A stretch of DNA of 64,000 nt, from contig OY992539.1 of assembly GCA_963921195.1 (NCBI GenBank), positions 135,187,182-135,251,181 on the forward strand, written 5' to 3'. This document shows, piece by piece, positions 11,385 through 23,106 of the stretch (positions within the stretch are counted from its first letter, which is position 1; every line of letters starts with the position of its first letter). The position numbers and the translations under genes were made by a program. Source of the stretch: Pegoplata infirma. Lineage: Eukaryota; Arthropoda; Insecta; Diptera; Anthomyiidae. The notes under the pieces were generated by a model, which did not search any database, had not been told where the DNA came from, and was given only the letters and a program-made list of their open reading frames with translations.

Positions 11385-11745
11385 AGATACGACTCAATAT
11401 TATTTCAAACAGGTTTTGAAATTTAAGTCGCTTAAAATATGGTTGCAAAATTGGATAAAGGCTGATGAAAAATAATTTAAAAAAAAATAATTGTATATAA
11501 TTAAATATTTTTATGGTGTTTACTTTGAAAGTGTATAATTGTTGCTAATTCTGTTAATTAATTTATATTTTATTTATAATTTTTAATAAACATACAATTT
11601 TGTTTTCTTTTGTTTAATAATAAATAACTTTGTTATTTTACTTTTATATTTTGCTTTCTCTTTCTCGTGCTCTATTTTTTTATCGTTTTTTCTCTTTGCT
11701 ATTATAACTTCTCTTATAAATTGATACTATTATTAATGTTTATAT

Positions 11746-12340
11746 TAGAGAAGCGCGCGTGATCGTGAGTGAAATTTATTTTTACTTACTTGATCGTGAG
11801 TGTGCGTGATTATAAATAATTTTTTTCGTGCGTGAGTAAGTTTTGTTTCGTGAGATTGCGTGATTTTTTTGTGCCGTCTAAAACAGAAAACAAGTTAGAA
11901 AAACTTCATCATAATGAATTTAAAAGGAAATTAATATAAAATTGTGATTTAAATGAATTTTCAAGATTGTTTTTAGTAATTACACGAGTAAAACTGTGAG
12001 GATCAGTACTGCTCCGAAAAATGGATCGCTAAGATTAGATCAGTTTTAATCGGACGGATAAAATTTCATCCGAAAAATGGGATGGGATTCATTTTTTCGG
12101 ATTAGTGCTGATCTTTCAAATCTCGAATTGGATGTGATATACATATAAGAATATATATAAACATTTTTACTCGGTTAAATACTTTTTGTGCAAGAAAAAA
12201 GAAAACAATTTTTTTTAATTTCGTGAGTCTTTGTGAGCGTGAGAAAAAATTATGTGAACGTGAGCCAAAAAAAAAATTCGTGCAATATTTTTATTTCGTG
12301 AGCGTACGTGAGTCAAAATTCACTCACGCGCCCATCTCTA
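11746..12340. mobile_element. Non-autonomous hAT element, 8-bp TSD GTTTATAT
   Basis: GTTTATAT flanks both ends exactly (11738-11745 and 12341-12348). Inverted ends read TAGAGAAGCGCGCGTGA and, from the right, TAGAGATGGGCGCGTGA. Subterminal zones are rich in CGTGAG or GCGTGA, possibly transposase-binding repeats (inference). A hairpin MITE is inserted inside. Confidence 0.88.
11988..12175. mobile_element. Hairpin MITE nested in the hAT element
   Basis: Shares GGATCGCTAAGATTAGATC and the end AAACATTTTTACTCGG with the MITE at 2773-3069, with about 110 bp of the hairpin missing. It splits the hAT element near its middle. Confidence 0.75.
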
Positions 12341-12539
12341 GTTTATATATTTAAAAAATTTACTATTTTATTAATACAATTCTAAGAATAATAACAAAAA
12401 AGCGTCATTCGTGACCAGTGTTGCCAACTCAGTTTTTAACCACCATATTTAATATTTTTATATTATTTTCCGGAAAAATTTGTATATGTATATCATTAAT
12501 TTTTCATTCATCATTTTAATAATTAAAGGAATCGGACCA

Positions 12540-13150
12540 GTTCTTCTTGTAGTCTTCATACAAACCATCCTTTCGATATTTACAAAAATCTCTCAAAATT
12601 TATGAAAGTTGGAAATATTTGATAACAATTTTGTTTGTAGGTGTTAAAGGTGTATTTTAATTACTTAATTTTATCTGACAAGGGAAGTATTCCAACCCTT
12701 ATGAACCGATTTGCATGAAACTTAAAATACATATAAAAGAGACAATTCTCAGTCTGGGGTGTCGCGGCTTATTGGCCATATCGGTTCAAAAAAAGGGTAA
12801 AAAATGGCGAAAAATCATTTTTTGGATTTTTCAGACATTTCTTTTCAAGAAATTATATGATGTTTCCATATGAAAAGAAAGGATTTTGTAATGCCTCTTC
12901 AATGGTGGTATAACTTTGTAAAAATTCGGCTTCGTTAAATATTTCTTTTATGAAAATATGTAAGTTTTGGGGGTATTTATGTGAAGACATAAACCTACGA
13001 TATCCATATCAATACGAAATAATCTTTAGACGATATTCCTGTTAGTTTGGGAGTTATCGAAATTTTCCCGAAGGACCACAATGTTTCATAAGGGGACAAC
13101 GAAATTTTTAAACACTAATATGGCCGATAAACCGTGACACCCCAACCTTA
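12540..13150. mobile_element. Mini-me-like fragment with an inserted inverted-repeat element
   Basis: GGAATCGGACCAGTTCTTCT matches the middle of the mini-me-like copies that follow. At about 12676 it is broken by a sequence starting ACAAGGGAAGTATTCC, which contains inverted GGGGTGTCGCGG (12757) and CCGTGACACCCC (13125). Confidence 0.55.
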
Positions 13151-13160
13151 AAATCGTATT

Positions 13161-14040
13161 TGTACCCTACACCACACTGTGGTACCGGGTATAATGAGTT
13201 TGTGCTGATTTTATACCCTACACCACACTGTGGTACAAGGTATAATGAGTTTGTGCTGATGTTTGTAACTACCCGAAATATTGGTCCTAGACCCACTTTT
13301 AAGTATACCGATCGACTTAGAATCACTTTTTGAGTCGATTTAGCGATGTCCGACCGTCTGTCCGTCTGTCCGTCCGTCCGTCTGTCCATGTAAATACGAT
13401 GCAGGTCGCAATTTTTAATCAATTGACTTGAAATTTTATACTTAAGCCTCTTTTGGCCCAAGGACGAAGCCTATTGAAATTTGGAAAAAAATCGGTCCAT
13501 ATTTAGACCTAGCCTTCATACAAAGGTCCTCCTTTAATTTTGGCTCAAATGACTCTAATAACCGCATTTTAATAGGTATCTTTTCGAAATTTGGCAGGAA
13601 ATCATGTTTCATCCACACAAATCACCATTCCGAATTTTAAAGAATCGGACCAGTTCTTATTGTAGCCCCCATACAAACCACCTTCCCGATTTTCACATAA
13701 TTCTCTCAAATTTCATGAAAATAAAAAATACTTATTTAAAATTCTGTTTGTGTATGTTAAACGCGTACTTTAATAACCTTATCAAATCTGATTATCATCG
13801 GACCATTTTTGGACTTAGGTCCCATGTGAAAATTTCGCCCGATATTCAGTTGAAGCGATTTATTGTCTACAAAAAGAAGCCTATTCAACTCAAATTGTAT
13901 TTGTGAGTGCTTTTTACACTTATTAAAGATTTGACAAAATATAGATCTAATCAGTCCATGTTTGAACTTGGGACCCATTTTCCGGGAAACTCTGGTGTAG
14001 GGTATTATATGGTCGGCCTTGACCGACTATAATTTTCTAT
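13161..14040 (+). mobile_element. Mini-me-like element, copy A1, with duplicated 5' end
   Basis: The 5' end ACCCTACACCACACTGTGGT occurs twice, at 13163 and 13215. It is followed by a (GTCY)n tract of GTCTGTCCGTC type at 13345-13388. The 3' end is GGTGTAGGGTAT followed by the hairpin GGTCGGCCTTGACCGAC and TATAA. Dipteran mini-me elements are described as having (GTCY)n and (TA)n tracts; assignment to that class is inference. Confidence 0.7.
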
Positions 14041-14152
14041 ATATATATACTATAATCAGATCATTTTTGGACTTAGTCCCACTATAAAAATTTCAGTTAA
14101 ATCGTTCTATTAAAACAAAAATAAGCATATTCCTCTAAAATGTTATACACTA

Positions 14153-15623
14153 CATCGAAAAAAATCCATGCAACATTTTACGAAATAAAATTTCGTACTT
14201 ACTTGTTTCGTAAAATATACGAAAATTTACTTTATATTACGAAAAAGAAATTAGTCCGGACTTTCGTAAATTTACGAAACATACGAAAATATTTCGTAAT
14301 TAACATTTTTATTTTCCCTGCACGAAAAGTGACCGGTCCTTGATAGGTCACGTGGCATGTCACACGGAACGCAATGACCTATAACAAACCTTGACACCTT
14401 TCATATAAAAAGGCCAAGGACTTACAATTAGAAAATTTTCAAAGTTTTTTTGAACTTCGAAATTTGATTTTAAGATTTATTTTTCCTTAATGAATTTCTT
14501 AAAAGTGTTTGTGTCCGAAAAAAAATCGTTAGAAAATTTGTGAAAAGGTTGTTTTTTTAAATTAAATTTTTGCAAACACCCAGCTAAACTTTTCGGAGTC
14601 ATTCAAAAATAACTAGAAGTACTTCAAAGCTTGTCACGACAGGTTCTCAAAGAGCATCCTGGAACTAGTGATGTCACAACTAGTTCTAGAAGTTATCCAA
14701 AAGGGTAATATTTTGCTTCCAAAGAGCTTTTTTGGAGTAGTTTGGGAATTAGTGATTTGGAACTAGTCGTACATGACTTCTGCACCACTTCCATGAAACA
14801 AATACTGGTTCTCAAATAACATCTTAGAAGCTGTTTCCTAGACTACTTTCCTAGAACTAGTTCTGATGGTGACAATTTCAAACAAAAATCATGACTCTGT
14901 GAACGAGATAGAGAACTAGTGCCACAATAGCTTCTTGGAAGTAGTTCCTGTCGTGACAATTTCAAAGAAAAATCATGGGTTAAAGAATGGGATAAAGAAC
15001 TGGTTCTAGAAGTAGTGATGGAACCGTTCCATAGGAGGGGTGATTGTTCCTAGACTACTTCCCAAGAACTAGTTCTGTGGGTGACAATTTCAAACAAAAA
15101 TCATGACTCTGAGAACGAGATAGAGAACTAGTCGAGCAAAAAAGAAGTACTCCAGCACTAATTCTGGAAGTCATGCAAGTTTTGCTGGGCACGTGCTTTT
15201 TTAAAAAATATATCTAATATTAACGAATTTATTTTTGTAATTTACGAATCAATTTTGTGTAATATAGAAAATTGTTTCATACTTTTTCGTAAAAACTTAT
15301 AATTTTTACAAAATAATTTTCTAAGCAAATAGTACGAAACTATTCTAACAATGTACGAAACATTTCGACCATATAAGACATACATTTTTTTTTGTAATTT
15401 TTTATATCTCATATGTACGAATTAATTTTTGTAATTTACGAAATTATTTTGTATAATATAGGAAATTGTTTCGTAAAAACAAAAAAATATTTCGTAGAAT
15501 GTAGAAAACTTTTTCGTAAAAACTTATAATTTCTACGAAATAATTTCGTAAGCAAAAACTACGAAACTTTTCGTACAATGTACGAAACATTTCGTTCATA
15601 TAAGGCATGAATTTTTTTCGGTG
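14153..15623. mobile_element. TA-flanked MITE-like element with fold-back arms
   Basis: The ends are CATCGAAAAAAATCCATGC and, from the right, CACCGAAAAAAATTCATGC, with TA on both sides (14151-14152, 15624-15625). TA duplication suggests a Tc1/mariner-type mobiliser (inference). The arms are rich in TACGAAA phrases. Another element (14579-15189) lies inside. Confidence 0.68.
14579..15189. mobile_element. CCCAGC-ended element with AACTAGTTC internal repeats
   Basis: The ends are CCCAGCTAAACTTTTC and GCAAGTTTTGCTGGG. The interior repeats phrases like GAACTAGTTCT and AATCATGACTCTGTGAACG (14886, 15107). No clean target duplication was found. Confidence 0.6.
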
Positions 15624-15730
15624 TAGAAAATTTATACACTTATTAGATATGTAACAAAAGATAAATCAAATCGGTCCACGTTTGCACTTGGGACCCATTT
15701 TCCGGAAAACACTAGTGTAGGGTATCATAT

Positions 15731-16578
15731 TAGACTGACATTTTTCTGTATGACAAAAATTTGTTTTGCTCCGACTTTTCAAAGTCCGGACATTTTTTAT
15801 CCTGTTAGGCCTAAAACTTATGTGGTACCAATTTGAGGCCAATCGGATTAAATTAACCCGTGGCGCCCGGCGGTCAAAATTTTTTGGTTTTTGAAAAATT
15901 AAAAAAAATAAAATAAAAAATAAATGTATCTTTCGACCCAACATATTTGTTAATTTTGATGCGCTGTGCACGAATATTAAAAAAGTTTTAAAATCGGTCG
16001 AACGGTTTTCGAGATATCGCTATTTGAAATTTGCAAAAAATGGCGTTTTTTTTCTACGTTCAAGAAATTTTGTAAAATAAATCCCAAAATGTCATTCCAT
16101 TCACCGCTCTATAGAGCTTGGGACAATCCTTCATTTAAAACAAATTTGAGCCAAATCCGATCATTTTAACCCATGCGCCCTTTGATCAAATTTTGGACTT
16201 TTGAAAAATTTCCACCAAAATATTGGATTTTTGAAAATGGAAAAAAAAATATCTTCCGATGCATTATTTTTATTAATTTTGGCAATTTGTTGACAAATTT
16301 AAAATGGTGATATCTCGAAAACCGTTCGACCGATTTTAAAATTATTTTGATATTCGTGCTAAGCACATCAAAATTAACAAATATGATGTATCGAACGATT
16401 TTTTTTTAATTTATGTTTTTTTATTTTTCAAAAATCCAAAACTTTGACCGCCGGGCGCCACGGGTTAATTTAATCTGATTGGCCTCAAATTTGTACCACA
16501 TAAGTTTTAGACCTAGGACGATAAAAATTTGACCGGACACTTGGGAAAATCGAAAGTTGAAGAAAAAATGACAGTCTA
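15731..16578. mobile_element. DNA element with 8-9-bp TSD GTATCATAT
   Basis: GTATCATAT occurs on both sides (15722-15730, 16579-16587). It is single in mini-me-like copy A3 at 17939-17947, which is an empty site. Ends are TAGACTGACATTTTT and AAAAAATGACAGTCTA. Subterminal arms of about 200 bp are complementary (GGCGCCCGGCGGTCAAA near 15863 and its complement near 16449). The duplication length fits hAT or Mutator types. Confidence 0.8.
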
Positions 16579-16671
16579 GTATCATATGGTCGGTATTGAC
16601 CGACTATAACTTTCTTATGGCCCGTCATATTACTTTATTATTCTAACTCAAAAAGTAAAATAAATATCAAT

Positions 16672-16768
16672 GAAATGTATCTTTTTTGAATTACATTTGG
16701 AATATTCGAATTACAATTGAAATTTTCGAACTTTAACTGATCCCTTTCGAATTATAATTGATTCTTTT
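16672..16768 (-). repeat. 21-bp minisatellite fragment left of mini-me copy A3
   Basis: TTTTTGAATTACATTTGGAA and related units of the GATCAATTGTAATTCGAAAAA array, in reverse orientation. The array continues at 17985 after the mini-me-like insertion. Confidence 0.75.
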
Positions 16769-17984
16769 ATACCCTACACCACTCTGTGTTACAGGGTATA
16801 ATGAGTTTGTGCTGATGTTTGTAACTACCCAAAATATTGGTCCTAGACCTACCTTCAAGTATACCGATCGACTCAGAATTACTTTTTGAGTCGATTTAGC
16901 GATGTCCATCCGTCCGTCCGTCTGTCCATCCGTCCGTCTGTCCATCTATCGGTTTAAGCAGGATATAGGTCGCAATTTTCAATCAATCGACTTGAAATTT
17001 GAACCCTGTGCATCTTTTGGCCCAAGGACGAAGCCTATTGAAATTGGAGAAAATCGGTCCATGTAAAGACCTAGCCCCCATACAAACGCCCCCTTTGGAT
17101 TCGGCTTAAATGACTCTAATAACCGTATTATATTAGATATCGCTTAATTAAGCAGATAATCAAGTTTTGTATCATTCCAAATTTCAAAGGAATCAGGTCA
17201 CTCCTTCTTCTCAAAATTCATAAAAATGGAAATATTTAATAAAAAATTTATTTTTAGGTGCTATACGTGTACTTTGGTAACGTAATCAAATCGGAATATA
17301 CATAATTGTACCATTTTTGGATTTACAAGGGAAGTCTCCCTGGTGTCACCTGCCGATCTTTATTGAATTGGTCATGTTACATACCAAATGAAAGGTCTTT
17401 GGAAAACCTATCTTCGTGTTCAAAGATGCACAACTTTTCGTCATATTGAGTAAAATAACAAAATTTTGAGACATTTTTGTTAATAAATCAAAAAATATTT
17501 ATACGCACGCTGTTAGCATAATGAGATAGGTAATTTAAATTCCTTTAATCTGATACCAAATATGCCCATATTTATTTTGAGTAAATAGACGTAAATCGTA
17601 AAAAACTGAAAAAAGTCAACTTCCCCCCATACAAATCGACCCCCCCTAAAAATGAATTTGGGCCGCTAAAAAAAAATATGTGTCGAATTAATTTTTGTTC
17701 TGAACAATATAGCCAAATTTCCTGAAGATTGGAGGGTGACACCAGGGAGACTTCCCTTGTTAGTCCCTCATATAAAAATTTCGACTGATATACATCGGTC
17801 TAGTGACAGAAAAATAAATGAATTCCACTAAAATTTGATATGTGTGTATTTTCTACACTACATAAAGATCTAACAAAAGACAGATTCACTCGGTCCGTGT
17901 TTGGACTTGGGACCTATTTTCCGGAAAAACTGATGCAGGGTATCATATGGTCGGTCTAGACCGACTATAGCTTTCTTACTTGTT
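16769..17984 (+). mobile_element. Full-length mini-me-like copy A3, inserted in the minisatellite
   Basis: Runs from ATACCCTACACCACTCTGTG to GACCGACTATAGCTTTCTTA and CTTGTT. The (GTCY)n tract is at 16907-16945. GATTCTTTT precedes it and recurs just after it, but the 21-bp array has the same phrase, so a true target duplication is not certain. A PIF-like MITE is nested inside. Confidence 0.75.
17326..17759. mobile_element. PIF/Harbinger-like MITE, TSD TTA
   Basis: The ends are CAAGGGAAGTCTCCCTGGTG and its complement, flanked by TTA at 17323-17325 and 17760-17762. The interrupted mini-me phrase (TTTTTGGA-TTAGTCCC) is intact in copy A2 near 14066, which fixes the boundaries. A TTA duplication is typical of PIF/Harbinger (family knowledge). 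Confidence 0.85.
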
Positions 17985-18430
17985 CGATTCTTTTTTCGAA
18001 TCACAATTGATCTTTTTCGAATAACAATAGAACTTTTTCGAATAGCAATTGATATTTTTCGAATTACAATTAATCTTTTTTGAATTACAATTGATCTTTT
18101 TCGATGTACAATTAATCTTTTTTGAATTACAATTAATCATTTTCGAATTACAATTGATATTTTTCGAATAACAACTGATCTTTTTCGAACTGAAATATAC
18201 TTTTTCGAATTACAATTGATATTTTTTGAATTACAATTGATCATTTTTAGAATTAAAATTAACCTTTTGCGAATTACAATTAATTTTTTTTAAATCACAA
18301 TTGGAATCTTCGATTTACAAATGGAATTTTGGAATTAAAAATGCATTATTTATATTACAATTAGAATCTTTGAATTACAAATGGATTTTTCGAATACAAT
18401 TAGAATCTTTGAACTACAATTGATATTTAT
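17985..18430 (-). repeat. 21-bp minisatellite, right of mini-me copy A3
   Basis: About 20 degenerate units of TTTTTCGAATTACAATTGATC, the complement orientation seen at 7961-8890. Confidence 0.8.
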
Positions 18431-18905
18431 TTAGGACATTTTGTTGTTCTTTTGTGGGGACAACGGAAAAATTCCCCTGGCAACGCTGCCAGTAATCACT
18501 AAATTTTAAAAACAGCAACGAATGCACTTGTAATTGGAAATGCGTAAATCTAGTAACTCTCAAACTGTAGTATCTCACTCACGTACAAAACAGTCGCATA
18601 CTTTTGAGCTCCGCGTAAAACGTAAAAAAAAGTATTTATAACTTGAAAGAAGTGTTCAATAAAATATTAAAAAAATTGTATTTTCGAAATCAATCGTTTT
18701 AACTTCAATAACTAGTGATTTCTCCGGGTATTGTTTAATTTTTAATCTATAAAACAAAAAAATATTACAAAATATGTACGTAAATATGGACAAATGAAAT
18801 ACAGTCATCCATAAAGTACGTAAAAGCAAATGTGAAAATATAAAGAAAAAAAAAGAAATACCTACTCATTCACACGAACATGATCGTTGTGATTTCAACA
18901 AATGT
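18431..18905. other. AT-rich spacer, nothing recognised
   Basis: No reading frame, tRNA or clear repeat boundary is visible. GGCAACGCTGCCAGTAATCA near 18480 resembles GGCAACGTTGTTAGTG near 23970, so part of it is repeated elsewhere. Confidence 0.35.
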
Positions 18906-18908
18906 TTA

Positions 18909-19114
18909 GACGGTATTTATACACAGCCTTTTTTTGCTTGCAATAAAGTCTTGCAACTTTTTTTTGTAGGCAAACGGGGGTGAAAAGAAAACGGGGTAGA
19001 AAAAAAATCACGAATTCTGTTTTTCTTCTTCTATGCTTCTCACCCCCGATTGCCATCAAAAAAAACTCAGATAAAAAAGGCGTGCATGAAAAAACGCTGT
19101 GTGTAAATACCGTC
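18909..19114. mobile_element. 206-bp MITE, TSD TTA
   Basis: The ends GACGGTATTTATACACAGC and GCTGTGTGTAAATACCGTC are inverted, with TTA on each side (18906-18908, 19115-19117). Inner CGGGGGTGAAAAG and TTCTCACCCCCG are also inverted. PIF/Harbinger-type by duplication. Confidence 0.83.
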
Positions 19115-19275
19115 TTACAAATCGTACTTGCCCAAAAATAGTGTTGCCAGATGAGAGGAGTTGTCCCAAAAACGGGGATTTTAAGTTTGGTTTGTGGGGA
19201 GGGATTTGGTGATTTCACAAAATTGTTAAAAAAAAAATATTTATGGAAAATTTGTATATGGAAAATTTAGTGTTA

Positions 19276-20732
19276 TTATACCCTTCACTTAGTGATAGAG
19301 GGTATATATAAGTTTGTCATTCCGTTTGTAACTCATCGAAATATCGGTCTGGGACCCCAGAAATTATATATCGTTGGCTTAGTCGGCAAACCTGTCAAGT
19401 CCGTTTTTTTTTAATTTTCAAGAGAGACAAAAAACTGTTACTTTTTTTGGGGTTAACTTTTTTTAAATCTGTAAATGCAGTTTTTTTCTTTAGTTCATCT
19501 TGTTTAACCTCAAAAAATCATAGAACTCTGAAATAAAAGAAAAGAAGACTTATAGGCTCTTTTTGGACTTAGCACATTTGCTCTATATAATTTTCTATTT
19601 TAAATGTGGACTTAGCAGTTTTTCTTTTAATTTTGTGTAAATCCCAAATAAAACGAAATATATCCCAAACCAAAAAAATTAAATAAGTTCCAAGAAAAAT
19701 GAAAGAAGTCCCTAACAAAAAATTAAAAAAGTCCTAACGAAATTAATCCCATTTTTATACCCTCCAACCACAGTATGGGGGTATACTCACTTTGTCATTC
19801 CGTTTGTAACGCATCGAAATATCGGTCGTGGACCCCATAAAGCTGATAAAATAAAACAAATTTACAAAAAATAAAAAAAATTGTATTGGGACCACCTTAA
19901 CAGTTAAAGATAGAGGGTAGGTGTGTTCAGAGAAAATGTTTGGACTAAAAAAATATTGTGGGTCGGTCATACATCAAAATTTGTAGAATCGATAGAAGTT
20001 TTACACAAAAAAATTTCAAAAAAATCGAAGAGTACAAACATTTTCAAAAATGAAATTTAAATTTTAAAACTTAAAAATCGCATACTAGAGCGCTTTTAAT
20101 AATTTTTTGGGATTTTTTTTTTAAAGTACCTAAAAAAACATAAATTAAAAAAAAAATTTGGACCATTATTGAAGAAGTTATGAGTAAAAGAAGTTTGAGT
20201 AAAGGAACAAACTACCAATTTTTAAAAATTCGATATCTTTTGAACGGGTCATCAAAAAATCTGAAAATTTACCACGAAGGAGTTTTCGAAGGGTACTAAA
20301 AACTGTAAATAAATTGGGAAAATCTAAAAAAAAAAAATTCAAAGTGTGCGATTTGACATGGAATGCCCCATATATTATTGATCCATGATCGATTCTAAGA
20401 CATTCTATGAATGTCCGTCCGTTCGTCCGTTTGGCACAAATATGTCTCATGTTCATACGCAGGTTAAGTTCGTGAATGGGCAAAATCGGTCCAGGGGGAA
20501 AAAAGTTCCCCCTTGAAAAACTGAACCCACCTCTAAAAAAATACACTTTTTTACGTGTTTTTTTGTTAAATAAACGAATTATTTTGTATATTTATCGCGA
20601 TGGGAATATGTCCCCCACTGACCCCATCACCCCCCCCCCCCCCCCACAAAAAACGCCCCTAACAATTTTTTTTTTACATTTTGGAGGGTATAAAAGATTT
20701 GGCACAGCCGAATTTGACACTCTCGCTAGTTT
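19276..20732 (+). mobile_element. Two mini-me-like elements of the second subfamily
   Basis: Starts at 19277 (TATACCCTTCACTTAGTGAT) and 19756 (TATACCCTCCAACCACAGTA) are each followed by TTTGTCATTCCGTTTGTAAC. The second has GTCCGTCCGTTCGTCCG at 20414 and ends GGAGGGTATAAAAGATTTGG with the hairpin GGCACAGCC. A run of 17 C lies at 20630-20646. Confidence 0.65.
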
Positions 20733-20811
20733 TTTTTAATATTAAATTTTTAACTCTTCAAATCACAAAAACACCTTAATTGTATCTTTTAAAAAAACAA
20801 ATCTCTTATGT

Positions 20812-21893
20812 GAGGCATTCCACACCAAATGTCCAGCGAAAAAAAACATGTGTACCGTAAACTTCTAAATAGGTGATATGGATAGCCCTATATGGAACTT
20901 AGAAAATTGCGTTTTTGGTTTTTCATCTTTTCAAAAACTGGGCTTAGGAGGCATGGTCAAATATTGGAAAAATGGTCAAATTTGTGGCGAGTTGCCTTGA
21001 TTAAATATTTATCACATTAAAACGGAATGCACCACAATGTCAAAAATTTACGTTCTTATATAGTTTTGTATGGGCTATCGATTAAATTTTTTTTTTTTGG
21101 AAAATTTTCAGAACCCGTTCTGAAATTTTCCATTTTTTAAAAAAGTCAATTTATCAAAAATCCGGCCACTTTTTTTTTCTTTTTTATTTATTTTTTTAAA
21201 AGTTTAGATGTTTGTCCATCCACACAAAAAAAATCAGAAACACGTTCATCTTTTTTTTCGAGAAAATCGCATTTGAACTTTAAGTTTCATAACAATTTAG
21301 TAATTTGCTTGTATTTTCTTGTGTCAACAGAGCGTATGACGAATATTTATGCAATTAATATTACTCATTCGCAACTTTAAAACAAAGAAATACAAGCAAA
21401 TAACAAAATTGTTATGAAATTTAAAGTTCAAATGCGATTTTCTCGAAAAAAAAGATGAACGTGTTTCTGATTTTTTTTGTGTGGATGGACAATCATCTAA
21501 ACTTTTAAAAAAATAAATAAAAAAGAAAAAAAAAAGTGGCCGGATTTTTGATAAATTGACTTTTTTAAAAAATGAAAAATTTCAGAACGGGTTCTGAAAA
21601 TTTTCCAAAAAAAAAATTTTAATCGATAGCCCATACAAAACTATATAAGAACGTAAATTTTTGACATTGTGGTGCATTCCGTTTTAATGTGATAAATATT
21701 TAATCAAGGCAACTCGCCACAAATTTTACCATTTTTCCAATATTTGACCACGCCTCCTAAGCCCAGTTTTCGAAAATTTGAAAAACCAAAAACGCAATTT
21801 TCTTAGTTACATATAGGGCTATCCAAACAACCTATTCAGAAATTTACGGGACACATGTTTTTCTGTAGCGGGACATTTGGTGTGGAATGCCTC
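20812..21893. mobile_element. 1.08-kb near-perfect palindromic element
   Basis: The two halves are complementary almost end to end, from GAGGCATTCCACACCAAATG to its complement, around a short loop near 21315-21385. ATGT lies on both sides (20808-20811, 21894-21897), a possible 4-bp target duplication. No coding potential. Confidence 0.82.
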
Positions 21894-21942
21894 ATGTGCC
21901 GACAATCCCTTCTCAACTTTTTGGGATGCAGCTTACTGACAT

Positions 21943-22667
21943 CCCAGCAAAATTTTCGGTTGCAAAGAACCGATTGTGTAACAACTTATACTTCCCTAGA
22001 ACCTGTTCTAATTCTTGTGCAACACCGATTCTTTTTACAAAGGGATTGTCCCAGAAGCAACAGGTGTTTGTAAGCAAAATTAGAACATATTTTTGTTCCT
22101 CGGAATCGGTTCTAGAAGTAAAATTTGGAACAGAAAAGAGAATTAAAGAAATATTGTGAATTGCATTATTTTATTAAACAAAGTTAGAGACAATCATATA
22201 TAACATGGAATATTTACATTTTTTTAACACACAGTTATCCTTTTTCGCCGCCAAAGTTTTATTTTGGGCCTTACAATAATGAAATACCAGAACATGGATT
22301 TTCTGCAAACATAAATAAAAAACATAATATTATTAGTATTTGACCCGACCCAGACAATCAAAATTTTATTTACTTACCTTTGTTTTAACAATTTTCACGA
22401 TTATATCCTGCTATTTTAATAGAATTTCGTGTTTTCTCTTGGTTAACAAAAATAAATTGATATTTATTTTTAAATTTTTTTGACACATAATTTTTTTTTT
22501 AATTCCTGAAAACCAAAATGTTATGAAACTTTGATTGCAGAGAACAAGCTTCCCAATAATTTTCACTTAACTTGTTGTGAATAATTAAAGTGTAATTGTG
22601 TATAGTTACCGAAGAACATGTTCTAGAACAAGTGTTGTCAGAATCGGTTCTGAAAAATTTTCTTGGG
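21943..22667. mobile_element. CCCAGCAAAATTTT-ended element, TSD ACAT
   Basis: ACAT flanks both ends (21939-21942, 22668-22671). The ends are CCCAGCAAAATTTT and AAAATTTTCTTGGG; subterminal CTAGAACCTGTTCTA and AACATGTTCTAGAAC are also inverted. The apparent reading frames at its left end are non-coding. Confidence 0.72.
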
Positions 22668-22671
22668 ACAT

Positions 22672-23098
22672 TGATTACAATTCTTTAAATGTTTGAATGA
22701 TATCATTATAATATTTCATGCAATAGCTAACTTATCGCAGGTCTAGCTATATTAACTGAAATCTCAATATAAATGGGTGTATAACACGTACTCAAATCAT
22801 TCTCCTAAATTTTTATAACTTACAAGTACTTTTGGAAGAATTACTTTTTATAATCAAGTTAATTAAAGAAAAATATAAATAATTTTGTTTAAAACAGCCT
22901 TTTAGAGCTTCCAGGATTCCGTATAATAAATAAGGTAAGAAAATGATTATTTGTTTGAAAAGATTTGAATACATATGGGTGTGAAGAAAGCGCCGCAGGC
23001 AAACAATTTTTACAAGAGATTTTAACAAAGTATTTTCTCAAAATCTGTATTTCGGCAGATAATTTTGTCAAATATCTGTCGAATTGAGATTACAGTCA
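22672..23098. other. AT-rich spacer, nothing recognised
   Basis: No gene, RNA or repeat boundary is visible in this stretch. Confidence 0.3.
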
Positions 23099-23106
23099 TT
23101 TTACAG

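Larger units (their letters stand above)
14050..16618 (+). mobile_element. Mini-me-like copy A2 (3' part) with two nested elements
   Basis: It starts inside the element (TTTTTGGACTTAGTCCCACT), so the 5' half is missing. It ends with GGTCGGTATTGACCGAC and TATAACTTTCTTA. Elements at 14153-15623 and 15731-16578 are inserted in it. Confidence 0.68.

Noticed and set aside
13345..13390. GTCCGTCTGTCC tract as an independent microsatellite
   Set aside because: It occurs at the same place in each mini-me-like copy and is part of that element.
18895..19218. 107-residue minus-strand frame
   Set aside because: It spans a MITE with TTA duplication, so the frame is chance.
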